From assembly GCA_038503035.1 (NCBI GenBank), contig JAVSML010024622.1, positions 1,229,097 to 1,293,096 on the forward strand: DNA of 64,000 bases. The letters run 5' to 3'. The notes below the pieces were generated by a model. The model was given only the letters and a program-made list of their open reading frames with translations. It was not told where the DNA came from and searched no databases. The position numbers were made by a program, and so were the translations under genes. Positions within the stretch are counted from its first letter, which is position 1. Every line of letters starts with the position of its first letter. Shown piece after piece: positions 58,527 to 64,000 of this stretch. The stretch comes from Crocodylus rhombifer. Lineage: Eukaryota; Chordata; Crocodylia; Crocodylidae.

Positions 58527-58592
58527 CCTCTTTGCTTTCACAGAAGATGTTTTGATTTAAAGAATGCTTTGGGGTAAAAGTTTTGACCAGTT
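58527..58592 (+). repeat. 66-bp direct repeat, copy 2
   Basis: Partner of 57679-57744. The 782 bp between the copies contain a MITE of the 29937 family and a TG-rich microsatellite. Confidence 0.93.
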
Positions 58593-58599
58593 CTACTTT

Positions 58600-59520
58600 T
58601 AACAATTGTTCCTGAAATGGTGCTAAGTATAGTCTGCCCTGCACAATGCCTGCCCAGCTGCCTCTATTATGGGGGCTTAGCGTTGTATGCCTGCAGCTCC
58701 CACCCTTGCATGGGGAAGCCCTGCACTGGACTCCGCAGGGAAGTGGGGGACAGGCTCTGTCCACCTTGGGTGGAGTCCAGAGACCTGCACAGCAAGGGAT
58801 GTGGCAGGCAGTGGGCTCCAGCATGGGGCTTTCATTGCTGCGAGTGCAGGAGCTGCAGGCATGCCACGGTAGAGGTGGCATCAGAAGCAAGCTGGGAACT
58901 GTGGGGACTGGGCTGGCTCCTGCTGCGTTCTGTGATCCTGGCATAGTAGCTGGTAAACCAAGCAGCACGGTGCATCAGGACTAGGCACCTCCCAGCAGTG
59001 TGCTGTTCCTGCCTGCAATGCTGGGACTGCAGAATGCAGCAGGAGCCAGCTCAGCCCCATGGCTCCCAGCTGGCTCCTGCTACTGCTGGCCCTGACCCCC
59101 TGTGGCCCTGCTCTCCCACCTGCTGCCACTTCCCCCCCCCATACCTGCCCCCACTGCCTTTCCCCTGCCACTTTCCTTCCCTCCCCATCTACCCTGACTG
59201 CTCTTCCCTCAGCCTGCTGCTCACCACCCACAGCTCTGGCACCACACGGTTTCTGCTGCAGGGCCGGGATGATGCAACACAGCGGAAGCACCATGTGGTT
59301 GCCAGCTGGGAACTACATGGTGCCAGCTGGACCCAGCTGGCTCTTGCTGCACTGGTGATCTTCCCTGCCCTTTGCCCATTCTTACCTGAATTTCCCTTTT
59401 AGGTGGAGGGAACAGCTCCAGATTCCCAGGCCAGAAACTTTTGCTAAGGCTAGGGACAGAGGGGCTGGCAGTGGGGTAATGCTGGTGGGCCTTGCTACTG
59501 CTGCCGCTGGGTCCTAATGC
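58600..59520. repeat. GC-rich non-coding block
   Basis: A GC-rich stretch with many overlapping open frames on both strands (up to 253 codons) and no recognisable domain. Repeated GGCTCCTGCTGC and CCAGCTGG motifs suggest a degenerate transposon interior. The ends were not found, except for the hAT end that follows it. Confidence 0.35.
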
Positions 59521-59658
59521 TGCTGGCTCCTGTCATCTTTGACAGGCAGCCAGGGGCAGAGAAACATTAATTTGTAAAAATTTTTAGGACTGCTGTGGGC
59601 CGGATAGAATAGCTTGGCACCTAGGATCTGACCCACGGGCCGTATTTTGCACACCCCT
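59521..59658. mobile_element. hAT MITE, right-end fragment (20945 family)
   Basis: CAGGCAGCCAGGGGCAGAGA, AACATTAATTTGTAAAAATT, TTTAGGACTGCTGTGGGCCG, ..CTGACCCACGGGCCG and TATTTTGCACACCCCTC follow the order and orientation of the 42364-42549 copy. The left end is missing or lies in the GC-rich block before it. Confidence 0.6.
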
Positions 59659-60805
59659 CTTCTAAGTGCTATTTATGCTATTCACAACTCAAACTATCAG
59701 CTAGCTAATACTCTAGAAACTTCCTCTTTTTATCGTTAAAAAAACCAGGCACACTTAAACTTTTTCCTCTGTAAATTGATTTGTAGAGCATACAGAGTTA
59801 TGAGCTAGGATAATTCAGTATTCTTAAGGGCCTAGTTTTTAAAAAAGTGAAACCATGGAAGGCCTTTTTTAAAATTTGACTTCAAAAGACTTTGGATCAA
59901 TTTCTGAAACTTGAAATTAATTGCTTGAATTTAAAAGTGCAGTTCATGCTCGGCTAAAAAAAACATTCTTGCATGCTACAATAATTGCATCCTCTTTGTT
60001 AGTAAACCTGCTTATTGCTTTCTCTTATTTTGGTGCTTCAGTCATAATTTGTAAAGTACTTTTTGAATGTAAGCACCGAGATTTACATTTAGGCATCTAA
60101 ATAAAGTGGCCTATTGTCTGAGGAGCTGAAAGCACAAGATTTCCATTGACTCTAGTAGGGGCTGTGAGTACTTGGCATCTCAGAGAGTTCAAAATTGTTA
60201 TTCAGGTGTTTAATGTCAAGACTTTTCAGTATTTCACATCAGAATTTACTGAAAATGTGGCCTACTTAATCTTTTGAAAGAAGGAGCGGGTGTAAGATTA
60301 GCACAATGTTCTTCTTTCTCTGCCACTTAGAAAGGATGGAGTGAATGATCTTTCTTTAGTCCTGTTGAAGATAGATTTCCATAGGGGAATCTGCCTCCCC
60401 AAGGTACTTTCTGTCATTTGTTCTCTCATAACCTATGCATTGTATTCAATTTTATTTTTTATTCATCACACTGGAAAGGCATTATGCCAGGCATACACAT
60501 ACCTCAGGTTTTCTATAGTCACTGAAGTTCTTTGGACTTTGACTATGGAGTATGTTTGGAAAGTGTCAATTATTTTATGAACATTTCTCAATGGCGCACA
60601 TACTTTCATTTTGTTATACTATTGCAGAGTTTTTCAGGCATTTGAAAAAGTCTACATGTTTTGATTCTTGAAACCTGGAATGCTTTCGAGTCTCTTGCCT
60701 TCCCCATTTTCTCCAATTTTTAATTTTTTTTCTGCAAGGGAAAAGGGGGATGAAAGATAGAGATTAAATTAAATTAAAAATAAAAATTTAGATGTGTTTG
60801 GTTTA
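59659..60805. other. Intergenic, nothing recognised
   Basis: AT-rich sequence without supported features. Confidence 0.45.
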
Positions 60806-62880
60806 TAGGGTCCCCCCCACTGGAAAACTATATTATTTTGGCCAACATGAGTGCAGCCTGGCAGCATGGAGCAGCTGGGTCTGGCTGGTAAGTCTGTTGG
60901 GATGGAAGCAGTGTGGGGGGGGTGCAGATTGAGGACCCCATGGTGAGGGAGGGAGTGGGGCAGGGGCAGTCTCTACACAACTGGGGCAGAGTGTGAGATG
61001 GAGCTGTGAGCAGTTTGTCTGGTGGGTGTGGAGAGTGGGGTGTGACTCCCACCACTGCACACACTTCAGGGGAACCATGGGGGGGTGTGCCCCTGGATCT
61101 GCGTGCGGGGCAAAGGCGGGCTGCTGCTGTGGCATGGGGCCAGGGAAGCACTTGGTATTTCCTGTCAGGGGACTGGGTCGGGGCAGTGTTTAGGGTGGGC
61201 AGCAGCAGCATCCTGGAAGCAGGGTGTGACCGCTGGGTTTCCATTTCTCACCCTCGTGTGGTTCCCCTTCCACAGAGAGATGTTGCTCCCCTCTCGGGAT
61301 CACTTTGGGATCGAAGCAGCTCTCTTTTGTCCCAGTCCCTGGCCTTGTTCTCACCTGCCACGACTTGGTGTTTCATTCAATGTCAAGGTTGGTTCATGGT
61401 ATGCTCCGCGGCCCAGGATCCCTCGGCGGTCACATCATGGGGCTCTGCCACCCCGATACCCCGGCCTCACGCCACCTCCCATGTGTTCTTCTTCTACAGG
61501 TCCAGGTCTACAGCTGTAGGGTACTGTTTTTCTCCTGGCCTGTCCCTGTCGTGGCGCTTTGCTCTATGCTTGGCCCACAGGCCCTCTGGCCTTTCCCTGT
61601 TTGACCCTGGACTGTGTCCCTGCACAGGTTCTGGCCTCACCACAATACCCTAGACATCCCCTTCTATAGGGATACCAAGTTGGTTCTCCCTTCCCTAACC
61701 AGGGATACCCCCTGCCCCAACACAACTTAAATCACAACTACTCAGCCCTCACTCTGTGGAGCCTTCTAGCTAGACCTCACCGGTCCTTTGAGCTGTACTT
61801 GACTCCAGCCTTCCTGTTGCCTCCCTCAGCTCACTGTACTGTGATGTAGCGGCAATCCCCACCCGGTGGCACCCTCTCGGGGTCATCTCAGGGTTTCTCC
61901 CCTGTTGTATAGCTGAGCCTTTGCGGTGTCGCTCTGGCACTTCCCCAGGGTCCCATGCTGCCGTCCCTCTGGTGCTTCGGCAGGTCCTCCGCGACCACAC
62001 TTACTGCACCTTCCTCCTCTGAAGCAGCCTCCCACCAAGCTGCTTGTCTTTGCCCCTCCAGCCCATCTTCTACCTCCTCTGTCATTCTGGTCGCTGCTGT
62101 TCTCTCTGGCCGAGTCGATGGCTGTTCTTCCCAGGGGCTATCCGCCCCTCCCACTGGTGGAGCCGGTACCTGCTCTCCTGTGGGGCCCTCCGCCCCCTCC
62201 GCTGCTGCTTTTATCCTTGCCGGCTGGCGGCTCCCGATGATGTCACTGGATGGGCGTACCCGCATAAAAAGGCGACTGACGTGCTGCGCAGGTCTTTCCG
62301 GCGGCATCGCGTGCTCGTTGTCCCGCTCTGCCGGTAAGTCCCGCTTATTATTTGGCTCCCCAGGACACAGGTTGGGAGATCTACAGTGAATTTTGGGGTG
62401 GTTGCAGCCCCTGCCCAGTAGCTCCTTTCCCAGCACCACCACTGCCCACCTCGAGTGCATCCCACCTCAGCCCTCCACTGGGTACAGCCCAGCACAGCCC
62501 CTGCACCAGCCTGAAGCAGCAGCCTGCCCTTACCCCATGTGCAGATCCGGGGCCCCATGCCTCCCCCTGCCATCTTGTGATATGTGCAGTAGTGGAAGAT
62601 GCCCACCCTCCATGCCCTCTGGATGAGCCTGTCCTTTGCCCCACCTTGACTGTGCAGCATCTGCCTTAGCTCCAGCCCCAGTCACCCTCCCTCCCTCACC
62701 ATAGGGGCCTTGACCTACCCCCCAGCCCCCGCTCCTTTCTCCACAACAGACTTACCAGCTGGACACTGCTCTGCAAACTGCCCTGCTGCATATCAGCAAT
62801 TGGATTGGTATTGGCCATTATGGCTTGTTTCAAAGTGGCCATTGGTATTTGCCCAAAATATCTCTATCAGCGCACCCCTA
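60806..62880. mobile_element. hAT-like element related to 1572-2609, split by an LTR
   Basis: The left interior (TAAGTCTGTTGGGATGGAAG, ..CCCATGGTGAGGGAGGGAGT, ..GGTGTGCCCCTGGATCTGCG) and right interior (GAATTTTGGGGTGGTTGCAG, ..AGGGGCCTTGACCTACCCCC, ACAGACTTACCAGCTGGACA) run in the same order as the element at 1572-2609. The right end ...ATCAGCGCACCCCTA is the expected terminal repeat. The left end is only tentatively placed at TAGGGTCCCCC. No matching 8-bp duplication was found. The LTR-like block at 61225-62367 sits between the two interior parts. Confidence 0.55.
61225..62367 (+). mobile_element. Probable solo LTR, 1143 bp, inside the hAT-like element
   Basis: The block starts TGTGACCGCTGG and ends CCAGGACA (TGT..ACA edges) and is flanked by CAGGG (61220-61224) and CAGGT (62368-62372), a 5-bp duplication with one mismatch. 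It has no counterpart in the related element at 1572-2609. A TATA-like ATAAAAAG at about 62264, about 100 bp from the 3' edge, suggests + orientation with a long U3. CpG-rich near the 3' end (62,150-62,340). No internal coding region. The minus-strand frame of 190 codons at 61888-62460 crosses the LTR edge and is not a gene. It does not resemble the LTR at 9725. Confidence 0.55.
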
Positions 62881-63640
62881 CAAACTATGCATGTTATTAG
62901 TTCAAAGCCAAAAGGCTCATGTTTTAGCATATAGTTCATTGGGCTGGGCCCCAGTAGAGTCAATAGCATTTAAAGCCATGGTGACTCTACAGCTCAGCAC
63001 TGCTCAGTATGTGTGTGTACTCCAAATGTTGCCCACAAAGTATCCCTATGCTAATTAGTTGCCTGCCCATGACTAGAACCAGAAGCTCTTATCATGAGTC
63101 TTGGGATCCTCCAAAAATTTATATGCAGATGAGGCACGGGGCAACCTGATCTAGTTTCATCTCATGGAGAGCAAGGCCACATTAATTATGTGCAATAGGC
63201 TGAGAGAGGAGGCAACAGAGGGATTTTGGGTAAGCTGTTTGGTGTCTCACTTTATGATGCTTGCAAGATATTTAAGGCTGATGAAGAAATGGAAACCATT
63301 GGAAATGGGAAAGAAAGGTGCAGCTTAGCTATGGGAATGAGGAGGAAGTGCAGTGGCTCCCCATGACTTGAAAATGAGTCAGCAGTAAGCAAACTGCATG
63401 CAATGGGCACTGCCATATGTATCTCATTCAGATAGGCGTCACTAATCTGTCTTTGTGATAGGTTCCCATCAGCATGTTTACCCAATATAGCCCATATGTT
63501 TTATAGTCATGCTAAGTACTGGCTGCATTTAATCAAATCATATTTAGTTTCCATTACTGAGCACATGCTGCTTTGGGCAGCAGTTTAATGATAGACAATG
63601 TTTTGAAACAGGTTTCCTTATATGTAAATATGAGATGAGG
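62881..63640. other. Intergenic, nothing recognised
   Basis: No exon or repeat family recognised. Confidence 0.45.
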
Positions 63641-63703
63641 GGTTTTTCCCCTCCATGCTAACTGGGAGGAAAACCCTTATATTGTATTTGAGTAAATATG
63701 GTA
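63641..63703. repeat. Solo end of the CCATATTTACT MITE family
   Basis: GTATTTGAGTAAATATGG|TA at 63684-63703 matches the right end of the MITE at 6494-7314, including the TA edge. The left end was not found; upstream a GGGGTTTTTCCCC hairpin occurs at about 63640-63652. Confidence 0.45.
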
Positions 63704-64000
63704 TGTGATTTTGCCATCATAAGTGAGGCATTATTGAATTATCTTGTTGTTTTAAAACCATCTCTTGAATTTCTTCATATCTTTTTGTTCTCAAAATGCT
63801 TGCAGCCCCTCTCAGCTTGGTGTCATCCACACATTTTATTTTATTACATTTTTAGGAGAGAAGCCAAGATGCCCTGCTTCAGTTACTCATGAACTTTGAG
63901 AAAAGCTCAGATCCATGCCCCAGCTCTGTAAATTGATTTTTGTATCAGTCTTTTAAATAATATAGAGCACAAGTAAAAGTAATTCTGATTGCCACAGAGG
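63704..64000. other. Intergenic, nothing recognised
   Basis: AT-rich end of the window with no supported feature. Confidence 0.45.

Noticed and set aside
58207..58968. 253-codon minus-strand open frame
   Set aside because: It crosses a MITE end, a TG-rich microsatellite and one copy of a direct repeat, so it cannot be a conserved gene.
61006..61653. 215-codon plus-strand open frame
   Set aside because: It spans the hAT/LTR junction and shows no domain. Compositional.
61888..62460. 190-codon minus-strand open frame, perhaps a retroelement protein
   Set aside because: It crosses the edge of the LTR-like block into the hAT element and shows no gag, protease or reverse transcriptase motif.
40716..64000. 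A second protein-coding gene, such as PROX1, downstream
   Set aside because: No exon with recognisable protein similarity or consistent splice phases was found. PROX1 is expected further away.

Overview
The window is vertebrate nuclear DNA. Coding sequence is sparse, split by GT..AG introns and surrounded by interspersed repeats. The repeats (CR1-type LINE 3' ends, one closing on an ATCTATGA-type tail; L3/MIR-like relics; several MITE families with 8-bp or TA target-site duplications; solo LTRs) suggest a sauropsid, most likely a crocodilian. A turtle cannot be excluded by eye.

The one gene I can support is the 3' part of RPS6KC1 (ribosomal protein S6 kinase C1, RPK118/RSKL1), on the + strand. 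Five coding exons were found: 16406-17998 (1593 bp), 18270-18359, 34392-34474, 35225-35320 and 38582-38692 (stop TGA 38690-38692). All junction phases agree. Together they encode the end of the kinase N-lobe, an insert of several hundred residues inside the kinase domain, and the whole C-lobe. The catalytic-loop RD is kept, but the DFG triad is replaced by Tyr-Phe-Ser, so the protein looks like a pseudokinase. The PX, MIT and N-lobe exons lie upstream and were not found here. A 3' UTR with several AATAAA signals follows 38692. No other protein-coding gene was recognised downstream to 64000.

Layout: 1-16405 is an upstream intron holding a hAT-like MITE (1572-2609), a DIRS/Ngaro-like RNase H relic (about 3530-4150), a TA-flanked MITE containing a CR1 piece (6494-7314), and a four-level transposon nest (about 8370-12960). 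In that nest a minus-strand LINE is split by a DNA transposon, which is split by a MITE, which is split by a 1351-bp solo LTR with a perfect CTCCG target duplication. The 16-kb intron 18360-34391 holds more MITEs, a Tigger-like element (32624-33157) and one copy each side of a 174-bp direct repeat that is 173/174 identical. Downstream, 41440-64000 is intergenic: CR1 copies (one split by a MITE with a perfect GATTAGAT duplication), GC-rich DNA transposons, and a second LTR-like block inside a MITE (61225-62367).

The window therefore shows a conserved pseudokinase gene and, around it, a readable history of repeat insertions. No RNA gene, CRISPR array or bacterial-type feature was seen.
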